Part shown: one piece after another, positions 1 to 7,343 of the stretch
How the letters are laid out: the number at the start of each line of letters is the position of its first letter
How positions within the stretch are numbered: the stretch's first letter is position 1
Origin: Acidimicrobiales bacterium
GTDB lineage: Bacteria > Actinomycetota > Acidimicrobiia > Acidimicrobiales > Poriferisodalaceae
DNA length: 9,094 bases
Direction of reading: 5' to 3'
NCBI GenBank assembly: GCA_030749275.1
Contig: JASMKJ010000296.1
Coordinates: 1 to 9,094, forward strand
Translations under genes and position numbers: made by a program
Notes under the pieces: model-generated
The model's database searches: none
Told to the model about the DNA's origin: nothing
The model's input: the letters and a program-made list of their open reading frames with translations, nothing else

Positions 1-488
1 TTTTTAATGCTGTGCTCATTGTGACCCACTCCCCCTGGGCTGTGGACAACTTTCGAGTTAACCAGTTCGGCTCATTCGCGATGGATTTCGTATGGTTAAT
101 CGGAGCCCTAGTGGTATGGGCTCCCATAGTTTCCCCCATCCCCGAACATCGGATGACCAGCTATCCGGGTCGCATGGCCTATCTGTTTTTGGCCTTAGGA
201 GTTGTTCCTGCCGTGCCGGCGGGCTTCCTCACATTTGCAGGGTTCCCTTTGTACGCAACTTACGAATTGGCTCCAAGAGTCCATGGTCTGGGTGCTACCA
301 CTGACCAACAATTGGCGGGCCTGGTTATGAAGCTGGGTGGAATCCCTGTGGTGTGGGGCACAATTGTCGCATTGATGTATCGATGGAGCGAAGTAAGCCG
401 AGCAGAGAGCGCCTTAGAGCGCGACAAGCAAAATTCGATCTCTACACCCGATCGTCTAGGTCAATCGAGTACGGAGCCAGACCAATAA
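1..488 (+). CDS. CtaG-like cytochrome c oxidase assembly membrane protein, C-terminal part (5' truncated)
   Basis: The reading frame is already open at the left edge (first full codon at position 3, reading F-N-A-V-L-I-V-T-H), so the gene begins outside the window. The GTG at 12 is not a credible start. About 161 residues are visible, ending at TAA 486-488. Three hydrophobic segments can be seen: around MDFVWLIGALVVWAPIV, then YLFLALGVVPAVPAGFLTF, then LVMKLGGIPVVWGTIVALMY. A charged cytoplasmic-looking tail follows. The segment TTDQQLAGLVMKLGGIP matches the conserved DQQLGGLIMW-type signature that precedes the last helix of the caa3-type CtaG family. That family is known as a set of multi-pass membrane proteins linked to copper delivery or assembly of cytochrome c oxidase. 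Family assignment is by recalled motif and topology. The N-terminal half, which carries other conserved residues, is not available. The 3' end overlaps an opposing small ORF by 28 bases. Confidence 0.72.
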   Translation, partial: FNAVLIVTHSPWAVDNFRVNQFGSFAMDFVWLIGALVVWAPIVSPIPEHRMTSYPGRMAYLFLALGVVPAVPAGFLTFAGFPLYATYELAPRVHGLGATTDQQLAGLVMKLGGIPVVWGTIVALMYRWSEVSRAESALERDKQNSISTPDRLGQSSTEPDQ

Positions 489-589
489 ATCACGGCCCAT
501 ACCAAACCAACAGCCAGCACAATCGAAACCAGAGATGACCACAAGGTGTAACGAGGACCTAACTTTCGTCGGGGTGGTCGGCCGAACAT
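461..589 (-). CDS. Small single-pass membrane protein, 42 aa, function unknown
   Basis: An ATG at 589-587 opens a 42-codon frame ending in TGA at 463-461. The product starts MFGRPPRRKLGPRY, with five basic residues in the first 13. A continuous hydrophobic span of about 22 residues follows (roughly 15-36: TLWSSLVSIVLAVGLVWAVI and the next YW), then a short tail SGSVLD. Basic residues before the span predict an N-in single-pass topology. An in-frame TGA lies four codons upstream with no other start between, so the ATG is fixed if the gene is real. The start lies 36 bases past the pepN stop on the same strand, so it is probably read from the pepN transcript. A GAAGAG directly touches the ATG, too close for a standard ribosome site. 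The last 28 bases overlap the convergent CtaG-like gene. I do not recognise the family. A distant resemblance to the basic-plus-TM layout of small actinobacterial division proteins such as CrgA is too weak to use. A chance ORF cannot be excluded, but the amphipathic order argues for a gene. Confidence 0.55.
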   Translation of the reverse strand: MFGRPPRRKLGPRYTLWSSLVSIVLAVGLVWAVIYWSGSVLD

Positions 590-625
590 CTCTTCATTGT
601 GTCAGGCGAATTGTTCTGAAGGGAC

Positions 626-3151
626 TCACCTACCGATTCGGGAACCTTCTCGCGAGCGAAGCTCGACGTTGACAGTCAATTTCTCCAAATGCTGCGCTAG
701 CGTCAGTTGCCCTTGAGGAATTGGACGGTCGGCAAAGAAGCTGTGAATTTCCGCAGCGACTCTAGGGGTAGACAAGGATCGGATTCCCCCTACCATCCTG
801 GGGATCGAATTTTGAGGGAATGTTCCATTTAGTTCCTCCCACCGGTCGCGGACTAGCTCCCAGGCCAGATACCCGTGGTTTCTGTGCGTCATTGCCGCCC
901 CCAAAAGATAGGGCGCGTTCTGGGTGCGGACCTCGGAGGTAAACAACTCGAGAGTCTCTTTGAAGAGGTCGACTTGCTCTAATTCTAAGAGCGCCATCAA
1001 ATAGCGAACTTCTAGTTGAGGAGTCGGGGCTTCGCGGTAGAGAGCGACTAACTCAGAGTGGGTGTGCTCGCTGCCCGCCGCTGCCACAACTCGAATAGCT
1101 GCGGCTGTCAAATTAGGCTCTGTGTGCTTCCCAGCGTTGTTGTCGGCGAAGATCCTTTGGGCCAATTCCCGCACTGATTTGTCAGCACCAGTGGTTCCTG
1201 CCGACGCAAAAAGCAAGGCGCGCAACTCGCGATCTAGGTCGGGCTCGTTATCCAATGGCTCTAGGCCGAGAACCCCCAACGCAGTGCTCGATAAGTCTCG
1301 TATGAGTATTTGCAAGCGAGAGCGTCCCCGCTGATCGGCAATTGAATACAAGTGTTCAAGCGAAGAGAGCATACGTTGCCATACAGCGAGATCAGTTTCC
1401 GCGACCAAACTGGTGATTAACGAAAGATGCGTTTCCGCGGCGATGCTGCCCGCCAAGACCGAAGACCAAGTGTCGTCTACAAGTCCGTAACGCTCTGATG
1501 GAGACAACACGTCAAGGGCGCGCTTCGATAAGGCGTCCAGTAGCTCTGTTTCATAAGTAACCCGGTAAAAACCATGACCGCCCGCGTTCACTACAACCCA
1601 TTCGGGAGTACCTCCCAGATCGATTTCCTCGTGGCTGGCTTCTAAAAGAACTCGTTGCTCCACAGCAGTCGACCCAACTTGAGCTCGAACAATGATTGGT
1701 ACATGCCAGAGGGCGGGCTCAACGTCGGAATAGCCGAAACGCGACTGCCTGATTGAGATGCCGCGCGAAGTCTTACTCACAGCGATCATTGGGTGACCGC
1801 CTTGAAAAATCCACGTGTCCATGGCGGCTCGGACAGGAATGGCCGAAGCTAGTTCAAGGGAGTCCCAAAGATCAGTAGTTGTCGTGTTGGCATAACTATG
1901 AGTTGTCAAATAGTGCTTAACCCCGTTTCGGAATTGCTCCGTTCCCAGAAACTGCTCCAACATTCGCACTACAGCTGCACCTTTTTCGTAGGTGAGGACG
2001 TCGTACATCGCCTCAGCATCTTGAGGTGAAATGACTTCAAACTCGATTGGGCGAGTTGAAGCAAGCGAATCAGTGTCAAAGGCGGCGCCTCTCTCAACAC
2101 AAAATCCGTCCCATCGTCGCCATTGCGGTCTAAACGCATCAGTGACGGCAACTTGCATGAACGTCGCGAACGCTTCTTTGAGCCAGATCCCATTCCACCA
2201 ATCCATGGTCACTAGGTTGCCAAACCACATATGGGCGATCTCATGGGCAATTACATCCACAATTCGGGTTAACTCGGCCTGAGTTGTTCGTTGCGGATCT
2301 GCGAGTAAGAGCGTCTCTCTAAAGGTCACGCAGCCAAGGTTCTCCATTGCGCCGAAAGCAAAATCGGGAACAGCGACGAGGTCTAACTTTCCGGCAGGGT
2401 AGGGAATGTCGTAATAGTCGACTAGCCACCGAAGGCTGAATTCACCGGCCGTTAAAGCAAACTCAGTTAAGTCGCCTTTCCCGGGCACATGGACTACCCG
2501 TAGGGGAACTCCGTCGACATCGACCGCTTCTGTTGCTTCTAGCTCGCCGACGATGAAAGCCACCAAGTAGGTGGACATGACCATGGTGTCAGCGAAACGA
2601 TCCTCGCGACGACCGTCCCCAAGATCAGTCGAGCTGACTAAATCGCCACAACTAATCGCCATCAACGAATGATCAACCCTTAGGGTCACCCCAAACGAAG
2701 CTTTGAGATCAGGCTCGTCAAAACACGGAAACGCCCTTCGAGCATTGGTTGACTCGAATTGGGTCGTCGCTATCACCCGTTCGTTGCCTTCTTCATCCTT
2801 CCAAGTGGATCGGTAGAACCCCCTGAGCTTGTCGTTCAGCGTGCCTTTAAACGAACAAAACAGTTGAGCGCGTCCGGGTTGAAGCACCACAGGAAAAGCA
2901 AATGAGGCTCTTTCAAGGTTTTCATCAAGACTGATCGAACTCGCCTGAACTAAGTCGCCCTGCTCAATTCGGACCTCTCCAAGCTCCAATTCAGCAGCAT
3001 TGAGAATGATCGTGTCTGTTTCGTCCACGACTTCAAGGTCGATAACAACTTGACCTTCGAATGAGCTGCGGCCCAAGTCCGGTTCGAGCTCTATGGCGTA
3101 ATGCCTAGGAAGTACCTGCCGAGGAAGTCGGTGAGGATTCTGCTGGGTCAC
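626..3151 (-). CDS. pepN: Aminopeptidase N, M1 zinc metallopeptidase
   Basis: This gene encodes a cytosolic-type M1 aminopeptidase that removes N-terminal residues from peptides and works in peptide recycling. With the start chosen here the protein has 841 residues. An N-terminal beta domain occupies about 1-230. The substrate-anchoring motif GAMEN is at about 267-271. The zinc site HEIAH is at 303-307, and the third ligand Glu326 follows in WLKEAF, giving the exact HExxH-X18-E spacing. The transition-state Tyr is about 388 in TYEKGA. The C-terminal half (about 500-841) is the helical ERAP1_C-like region, and the length is normal for the family. There is no signal peptide. A longer frame could begin at GTG 3160, but the GTG at 3151-3149 is preferred because a TAGGGT -10-like element ends seven bases before it, as for a leaderless message. 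The kinase gene is divergent at 3231, and a 42-residue membrane protein gene follows 36 bases downstream. All catalytic residues are present, so it should be active. Confidence 0.95.
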   Translation of the reverse strand: MTQQNPHRLPRQVLPRHYAIELEPDLGRSSFEGQVVIDLEVVDETDTIILNAAELELGEVRIEQGDLVQASSISLDENLERASFAFPVVLQPGRAQLFCSFKGTLNDKLRGFYRSTWKDEEGNERVIATTQFESTNARRAFPCFDEPDLKASFGVTLRVDHSLMAISCGDLVSSTDLGDGRREDRFADTMVMSTYLVAFIVGELEATEAVDVDGVPLRVVHVPGKGDLTEFALTAGEFSLRWLVDYYDIPYPAGKLDLVAVPDFAFGAMENLGCVTFRETLLLADPQRTTQAELTRIVDVIAHEIAHMWFGNLVTMDWWNGIWLKEAFATFMQVAVTDAFRPQWRRWDGFCVERGAAFDTDSLASTRPIEFEVISPQDAEAMYDVLTYEKGAAVVRMLEQFLGTEQFRNGVKHYLTTHSYANTTTTDLWDSLELASAIPVRAAMDTWIFQGGHPMIAVSKTSRGISIRQSRFGYSDVEPALWHVPIIVRAQVGSTAVEQRVLLEASHEEIDLGGTPEWVVVNAGGHGFYRVTYETELLDALSKRALDVLSPSERYGLVDDTWSSVLAGSIAAETHLSLITSLVAETDLAVWQRMLSSLEHLYSIADQRGRSRLQILIRDLSSTALGVLGLEPLDNEPDLDRELRALLFASAGTTGADKSVRELAQRIFADNNAGKHTEPNLTAAAIRVVAAAGSEHTHSELVALYREAPTPQLEVRYLMALLELEQVDLFKETLELFTSEVRTQNAPYLLGAAMTHRNHGYLAWELVRDRWEELNGTFPQNSIPRMVGGIRSLSTPRVAAEIHSFFADRPIPQGQLTLAQHLEKLTVNVELRSREGSRIGR

Positions 3152-3158
3152 AGGCCGC

Positions 3159-3164
3159 ACCCTA
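3159..3164 (-). promoter_or_regulatory. Candidate -10 element (TAGGGT) for a leaderless pepN transcript
   Basis: TAGGGT reads on the minus strand from 3164 to 3159 and fits the TAnnnT actinobacterial -10 pattern. Its last base is separated by seven bases from GTG 3151-3149, so transcription would begin at or next to the start codon. No Shine-Dalgarno sequence is usefully spaced before that GTG other than the same bases. No good -35 hexamer is visible at the usual distance. This is inference from spacing. Confidence 0.45.
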
Positions 3165-3198
3165 GCGGCCTATTGAGGACTTCATGGGGTTGAGTCGC

Positions 3199-3204
3199 TA
3201 GGGT
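3199..3204 (+). promoter_or_regulatory. Candidate -10 element (TAGGGT) for the PfkB-family kinase
   Basis: TAGGGT at 3199-3204 would place the transcript start near 3211, giving a 5' leader of about 20 bases before ATG 3231. A weak purine-rich stretch GAAAGA at 3222-3227 lies three bases before the ATG. The nearest -35-like word, TTGAGG at 3173-3178, is 20 bases away, longer than usual, so the -35 call is weak. Confidence 0.4.
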
Positions 3205-3230
3205 GCTTTGCAGTCTGCACCGAAAGATCG

Positions 3231-4229
3231 ATGACCACATACTCGCCCAACCTAGACATCGACGTTGTTGGATTCGGCAACGCTCTTGTTGATGTCCTAT
3301 CTCACCAAGACGATGCATTTATTGAAGAAATTGGTGCCATTAAAGGAGCTATGAACCTCGTAGATGGGGATCGTTCCGCTCGGTTATACGAACTCGTTGG
3401 GAAACACACAACTGTGTCCGGCGGTTCTGCCGCGAACACCATTATTGGCGTCAATTCCCTAGGTGGTGAATGCGGCTACATAGGGCGAGTTGCCAATGAT
3501 GACCTGGGCGACGTATTTGTCGCGGATATGCACCGCTTAGCCATCGTCCACACAACACCGCGGGCTCCTTCTGAAGACCCGACGGGTCGTTGCATCGTTT
3601 TCATTACCCCGGACGGGGAGAGGACGCTCAACACCTTTTTGGGAGCTTCCAACGGGCTCGCTTCCTCCGATATAGATCTCGATCTCGTCAAAAGGGCAAA
3701 ACTTCTCTTTTTGGAGGGTTACCTATGGGACCCACCAGAAGCAAAAGCTGCCATGCGCTACGCGGCTTCGGAAGTCAGTGAGGGAACGAAAGTCGCTTTG
3801 ACCCTCTCGGACCAATTTTGCGTCGAACGTCACCGCGACTCGTTCCTGGACCTCCTCGACGAACACGTCGATGTCGTTTTCGCTAACCACCATGAGATCA
3901 TGTCTCTCTTTGAGGTTGACCAGCTCGACGTCGCTATGGACATGATTCAAGAGCGTGTCGAGCTAGCTGCGATCACGCTAGGCGCAGATGGATCAATGTT
4001 GATCACCCCTGATGGGCGCATCACTATTGCTGCGGATCCCGTGGCCAGCGTTATTGACAAAACCGGGGCGGGCGATCTTTATGCAGCGGGCGTACTCTAC
4101 GGGCTGGCACAGGGTTATGAGTTGGAACGTTGCGGAACACTCGGCTCGATCGCCGCTGAGGAGGTCATTGGCCACGTAGGACCGAGGCCAGAGACCTCTC
4201 TGAGAGAACTGGCAGGTGAGATCGCATAA
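3231..4229 (+). CDS. PfkB-family carbohydrate/nucleoside kinase (adenosine-kinase-like)
   Basis: This cytosolic ATP-dependent kinase belongs to the ribokinase/PfkB fold family. The 332-residue length is normal. The N-terminal substrate side shows GFGNALVDVL (about 14-23) and the glycine-rich GGSAANT (64-70). The C-terminal PfkB signature is DKTGAGDLYAAG (276-287), where GAGD forms the anion hole and Asp282 is the expected catalytic base. The internal segments LEGYLWDPPEAKAA (161-174) and LTLSDQFCVERHR (190-202) match a well-defined bacterial subgroup commonly annotated as adenosine kinase. Fructokinase or another sugar or nucleoside kinase remains possible, because the substrate cannot be read from the sequence alone. 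The start is ATG 3231, which gives a canonical N-terminus. The gene is divergent from pepN. It ends at TAA 4227-4229, immediately against the opposing phosphohexomutase stop, with no base between. Confidence 0.9.
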   Translation: MTTYSPNLDIDVVGFGNALVDVLSHQDDAFIEEIGAIKGAMNLVDGDRSARLYELVGKHTTVSGGSAANTIIGVNSLGGECGYIGRVANDDLGDVFVADMHRLAIVHTTPRAPSEDPTGRCIVFITPDGERTLNTFLGASNGLASSDIDLDLVKRAKLLFLEGYLWDPPEAKAAMRYAASEVSEGTKVALTLSDQFCVERHRDSFLDLLDEHVDVVFANHHEIMSLFEVDQLDVAMDMIQERVELAAITLGADGSMLITPDGRITIAADPVASVIDKTGAGDLYAAGVLYGLAQGYELERCGTLGSIAAEEVIGHVGPRPETSLRELAGEIA

Positions 4230-4232
4230 TCA
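4227..4232. other. Back-to-back stop codons of convergent genes, zero spacing
   Basis: The six bases TAATCA contain the kinase TAA (4227-4229, + strand) followed at once by the complement of the mutase TGA (4232-4230, - strand). No space remains for an intergenic terminator, so any termination signal for either gene must lie inside the coding sequence of the other. I see no clear hairpin plus T-run in the flanking 100 bases. Confidence 0.9.
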
Positions 4233-5915
4233 AGTGTCGACCTCAAACCACGACAAAGTTGTCCTCCCGAGCGATTCAAGGTGGTCGTAACTATCAGTAC
4301 GAAGGTTCCGTAGATTTCCTCGCGGCTCCGCGATGAATTGCTCCAAATAGATTTTGACCTTCGGTTCAGTTCCGCTTGGCCGGATCGCCACTCGTATCCC
4401 AGCATCTGATCGAAATTCGAGGAGGTTGGCAGAAAATGGATCCGGCAGCGTCGACCAATCGGTCATAGCGACTACGGGGCTTCCCATCAGATCAGCGGGA
4501 GGGTTGACTCGGAGCGTGTTGAGGGTTGCCTCGATAGCAGCGGCTTCGAATTGGCCGCTTACTTGTGTCGTCACATACAGACCTATTTCGAGTGCCAACT
4601 CGTCTAGGCGGGCCAATGGGTCAGCGTTGCGCGAGTTCAGTTCTTGCCACATTTCGAGAAACGTAATTGCTGCTGCAACCCCGTCTTTATCAAGAACCAG
4701 GTCATTCACCGAATATCCGAGCGCTTCTTCGTATCCGAAGATCCAGTTGCTGTCGGATCGCGACACTGCAGGCTCCATGATCCACTTAAAGCCAGTGAGT
4801 GTGCGGACGTGTTCAACACCATGGGCAGCGCACAATGTTCCAACCGCCTCCGAAGATACAAATGAACTAGCTGTTAAACGATCTTCGCCAGACGTCTTCG
4901 AGAGTTGGTAATCGCATAGCAAGAGCCCCAGTTCATCACCCGTCAGTTGATACCAACCGAGGTCACTTCTAACCGCCACGGCCAACCGGTCGGCATCTGG
5001 ATCGTTGGCGACAACCAGGAGAGCATTTGCTTTGTCCGCGACAGAATAAGCAGCATCAAGTACGCCAGGCTCTTCTGGATTTGGAAATGGGAGGCCAGGA
5101 AATGAACCATCAGGCTCAAATTGGTTATTGACACGAACCGGAAATGGGATACCGGCACGAAGGCAAGCGGCTTCCATAGTCGCACCTCCCACCCCACATA
5201 GAGGGGAGTAGACCCACTGAGGGAAGCTGCTGCTGGCATCTCTGTGGTTACCGCTCGGAATAACGGCTTCGACATAGGCCGCAATTGCTTCGTCGCCTGA
5301 CAGAAATTCGAGTCCGTCGATTGCAGCCAGATCCTCTTCGGTAGGAAGATCAGAAAAATTCATCAAAGACTCGATCTCTTGGTCGACCGGTGGTCGTATC
5401 TGAGATCCGTCGGGTCCGTAAACCTTGTAGCCACTGTCTGCTGCCGGGTTGTGACTGGCCGTAACTACGATTGCACCCGCTGCGCTCCTCATCTTTTGAT
5501 GCCATACGACAACCGGAGTTGGACATGGGTCGTCGACCAGCAAGCAGGGAATTCCCAAAGCAGTCAGCAACAGCGCCGTGTCCAAAGCATAAACATCGGA
5601 GTCCGGTCGGGCGTCGTACCCGATAACAACACCATTTTGCGCTAGGCCAAGACCGAGAAGGTGCAGCCCAATAGCGCGTGCCGTCACACGCACCGTCACC
5701 CGATTCATGTGGGACGGCCCGACACCGCGTGGTGCCCTAAGACCCGCTGTCCCGAACTGAAGCTTTGTGGAAAAATACTGATTTAGGAATACGGAGTCGG
5801 AGGCCCCTTCGACGACGATGGACTTCCCAGATGAATCCGGATCCGCGGCAACCCAGACCTCGGGTTGAACCACAAGTCCTGGCACCACATCAGTCACTAA
5901 CTCATCCTGCCTCAT
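4230..5915 (-). CDS. Phosphohexomutase (phosphoglucomutase/phosphomannomutase, ManB/PGM2-like)
   Basis: This enzyme interconverts hexose 6-phosphate and 1-phosphate (glucose and/or mannose, possibly pentose) in the cytosol, supplying sugar-1-phosphates for nucleotide sugars. The 561-residue protein shows all four signatures of the alpha-D-phosphohexomutase superfamily. FGTAGLR is near residue 55. The phosphoserine loop TASHNPAADSGYK has catalytic Ser at about 154. The magnesium loop NDPDADRLAV is at 304-313. The sugar-specificity loop GYEEALGY is at 394-401, and the phosphate-binding loop RPSGTEPK is at 512-519. The EEA in the sugar loop is typical of the PGM2/ManB-like subgroup. Start choice: TTG 5918 extends the frame by one codon, but ATG 5915-5913 sits five bases after a TAGCGT -10-like element and is preferred as a likely leaderless start. 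A later GTG start is less likely. It shares its promoter region with the divergent MBOAT operon, and its TGA (4232-4230) abuts the kinase stop. Confidence 0.93.
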   Translation of the reverse strand: MRQDELVTDVVPGLVVQPEVWVAADPDSSGKSIVVEGASDSVFLNQYFSTKLQFGTAGLRAPRGVGPSHMNRVTVRVTARAIGLHLLGLGLAQNGVVIGYDARPDSDVYALDTALLLTALGIPCLLVDDPCPTPVVVWHQKMRSAAGAIVVTASHNPAADSGYKVYGPDGSQIRPPVDQEIESLMNFSDLPTEEDLAAIDGLEFLSGDEAIAAYVEAVIPSGNHRDASSSFPQWVYSPLCGVGGATMEAACLRAGIPFPVRVNNQFEPDGSFPGLPFPNPEEPGVLDAAYSVADKANALLVVANDPDADRLAVAVRSDLGWYQLTGDELGLLLCDYQLSKTSGEDRLTASSFVSSEAVGTLCAAHGVEHVRTLTGFKWIMEPAVSRSDSNWIFGYEEALGYSVNDLVLDKDGVAAAITFLEMWQELNSRNADPLARLDELALEIGLYVTTQVSGQFEAAAIEATLNTLRVNPPADLMGSPVVAMTDWSTLPDPFSANLLEFRSDAGIRVAIRPSGTEPKVKIYLEQFIAEPRGNLRNLRTDSYDHLESLGRTTLSWFEVDT

Positions 5916-5920
5916 CAAGC

Positions 5921-5930
5921 ACGCTAGCGT
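5921..5930. promoter_or_regulatory. Perfect 10-base palindrome ACGCTAGCGT, candidate shared bidirectional -10 element
   Basis: ACGCTAGCGT is identical to its reverse complement. It therefore presents TAGCGT (a TAnnnT -10 match) on the + strand at 5925-5930 and on the - strand at 5926-5921, sharing the central TA. On the minus side it is followed by five bases and then ATG 5915 of the mutase, consistent with a leaderless start. On the plus side a start near 5937 would leave about 18 leader bases before the MBOAT ATG 5955. No convincing -35 element is visible for either direction. A dimeric regulator site is the alternative. Confidence 0.45.
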
Positions 5931-5954
5931 TGCTCATTCACCGTTGATCACCCG

Positions 5955-7343
5955 ATGCTTTTCCCAACGCTGGCCTTTGGCCTCTTCTTTGTCGCCGTCT
6001 ACCTACTCAACTGGCTGACGCGCCCGCACCCCTTGGTATGGCGTATCACCATCTTTGGATCAAGTCTCTTTTTTTATGCTTGGTGGAACTGGCGTTTCGT
6101 TTTCCTTCTGCTGTGGGCTATCGCATCGAATTGGTGTGCGGGAAATCAGATCCACAACTGCCTCCGGCACCAAAATAGTCAAGGAGCGCGAGGCTGGTTA
6201 CGGACTGCAATTGTGAGTGACCTGCTGATACTTGGAGTATTCAAGTACTACGACTTTTTTGCTTTAGAGCTTTCGAACTTGCTCGGTGCCGACACCTCCA
6301 TTCCGTTGTTGGAGTTGACATTGCCCGTAGGAATTTCGTTTTTCACTTTCCAGGCAATGAGTTACGTAATCGACGTGAAGCGGCGGCTAGTAACACCAAT
6401 GCCATTTCTTGACTTCGCTGTCTATCTCTCATTCTTTCCCCAGCTGGTGGCGGGTCCCATAGTTCGAGCCTCGGAGATGGCGCCTCAAATAGCCCAACGT
6501 CCTGATCCTCGGACAGTCCCGTCGACTGAAGCGTTTCATCTGATACTCAGGGGCCTGTTCAAGAAAGTGGTGATTTCTAGTTGGCTGGCGAGCACCTTGG
6601 TAGACAGCGTCTTTGCCAACCCCGACGGTCACAGCAGCCACGATGTTCTGCTTGGCATCTATGGCTACGCGATCCAGATCTATGCCGATTTTTCAGGTTA
6701 TACGGACATCGCAATTGGTGTTGCATTACTGCTTGGCTTTCGGTTCCCCACAAATTTCGACTGTCCATACCGTGCGCTTTCCCTGAGAGAGTTCTGGAAA
6801 AGGTGGCATATAACCCTCTCATCGTGGCTGCGCGACTACCTCTACATTCCATTAGGGGGAAACCGCGGCCGAAACTCGGAGACCTACCGGAACCTTCTCA
6901 TCACCATGGTCCTAGGAGGGCTCTGGCACGGCAGTACCTGGAACTTCGTGATATGGGGAATGATCCATGGGGTAGCTCTCATGATCGAGCGGTTGCTACC
7001 GAATCGGGATATTCACCCGATGTTGAAATGGTTGATCACCTTCCATGTCGTGTGTTTCGCATGGGTATTTTTTAGAGCTGAGTCATTTGCTGCTGCTCTG
7101 GATGTGCTGACTGCCATATTTTCCTCCCCCGGTAACGACCAGATTTCAAGCTTTCCCATCATGCTGGTCATCGGCTTCGCTCTAGCTGCTCAATTCGCCC
7201 CTAAATCGGAAGCGACTTGGCTCAAGAACCGGCTGAATCGGCGCGGGATCGCGACACAAGGTTTGGTATTCGGAATCGGACTTGTTCTCATCGACCTGTT
7301 CGGTCCCGATGGCATCGCCCCCTTTATTTACTTTCAATTCTGA
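5955..7343 (+). CDS. MBOAT-family membrane O-acyltransferase (AlgI-like)
   Basis: This integral membrane protein of 462 residues belongs to the AlgI/PatA-type group of membrane-bound O-acyltransferases. These pass acyl (usually acetyl) groups from a cytoplasmic donor across the membrane to an acceptor system outside. The N-terminus MLFPTLAFGLFFVAVYLLNW is the classic start of this family and fixes the ATG at 5955. Conserved blocks in order are: FFPQLVAGPIVRASEM (160-175), QIYADFSGYTDIAIG (241-255), FWKRWHITLSSWLRDYLYIP (280-299, continuing into LGGNRG), and GGLWHGSTWNF (321-331), with the expected catalytic His325 and a second conserved His338 in MIHG. Some ten hydrophobic segments are visible. 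No Shine-Dalgarno sequence stands out before the start. The gene leads a compact operon: its TGA overlaps the ATG of an SGNH hydrolase by one base, which is the standard partner type. The acceptor could be an exopolysaccharide, peptidoglycan or another envelope glycan and cannot be told from the sequence. Confidence 0.93.
   Translation: MLFPTLAFGLFFVAVYLLNWLTRPHPLVWRITIFGSSLFFYAWWNWRFVFLLLWAIASNWCAGNQIHNCLRHQNSQGARGWLRTAIVSDLLILGVFKYYDFFALELSNLLGADTSIPLLELTLPVGISFFTFQAMSYVIDVKRRLVTPMPFLDFAVYLSFFPQLVAGPIVRASEMAPQIAQRPDPRTVPSTEAFHLILRGLFKKVVISSWLASTLVDSVFANPDGHSSHDVLLGIYGYAIQIYADFSGYTDIAIGVALLLGFRFPTNFDCPYRALSLREFWKRWHITLSSWLRDYLYIPLGGNRGRNSETYRNLLITMVLGGLWHGSTWNFVIWGMIHGVALMIERLLPNRDIHPMLKWLITFHVVCFAWVFFRAESFAAALDVLTAIFSSPGNDQISSFPIMLVIGFALAAQFAPKSEATWLKNRLNRRGIATQGLVFGIGLVLIDLFGPDGIAPFIYFQF

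Larger units (their letters stand above)
3157..3206. repeat. Inverted pair of GCTAGGGTGC in the pepN/kinase divergent region
   Basis: The 10-base word GCTAGGGTGC occurs on the + strand at 3197-3206 and, as its reverse complement, at 3157-3166. The two copies are separated by 30 bases and point away from each other. Each contains TAGGGT oriented towards the gene it faces. The simplest reading is a pair of extended -10 promoter elements. A dyad operator for one regulator is an alternative. Confidence 0.55.

Noticed and set aside
12..14. GTG as the start of the CtaG-like protein
   Set aside because: The frame continues open to the window edge and the family is normally much longer with several more helices, so the true start lies to the left.
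571..590. Possible terminator hairpin between pepN and the CtaG-like gene (GGTCGGCCGA region)
   Set aside because: The self-complementary part is very short, has no T-run, and lies within the small ORF; it is not a credible terminator.
3173..3204. Classic -35/-10 promoter TTGAGG...TAGGGT for the kinase
   Set aside because: The spacer is 20 bases, outside the usual 16-18. Only the -10 part was kept as a candidate.
4354..4911. 185-residue plus-strand ORF
   Set aside because: It lies fully antisense to the phosphohexomutase, whose motifs cover this region. Its translation is Ser/Arg/Thr-rich with no recognisable domain, so it is a shadow frame.
6581..7075. 164-residue plus-strand ORF inside the MBOAT gene
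   Set aside because: It is an alternative frame of the conserved MBOAT blocks including the catalytic His. Its translation is Arg/His/Pro-rich and has no membrane or domain signature.
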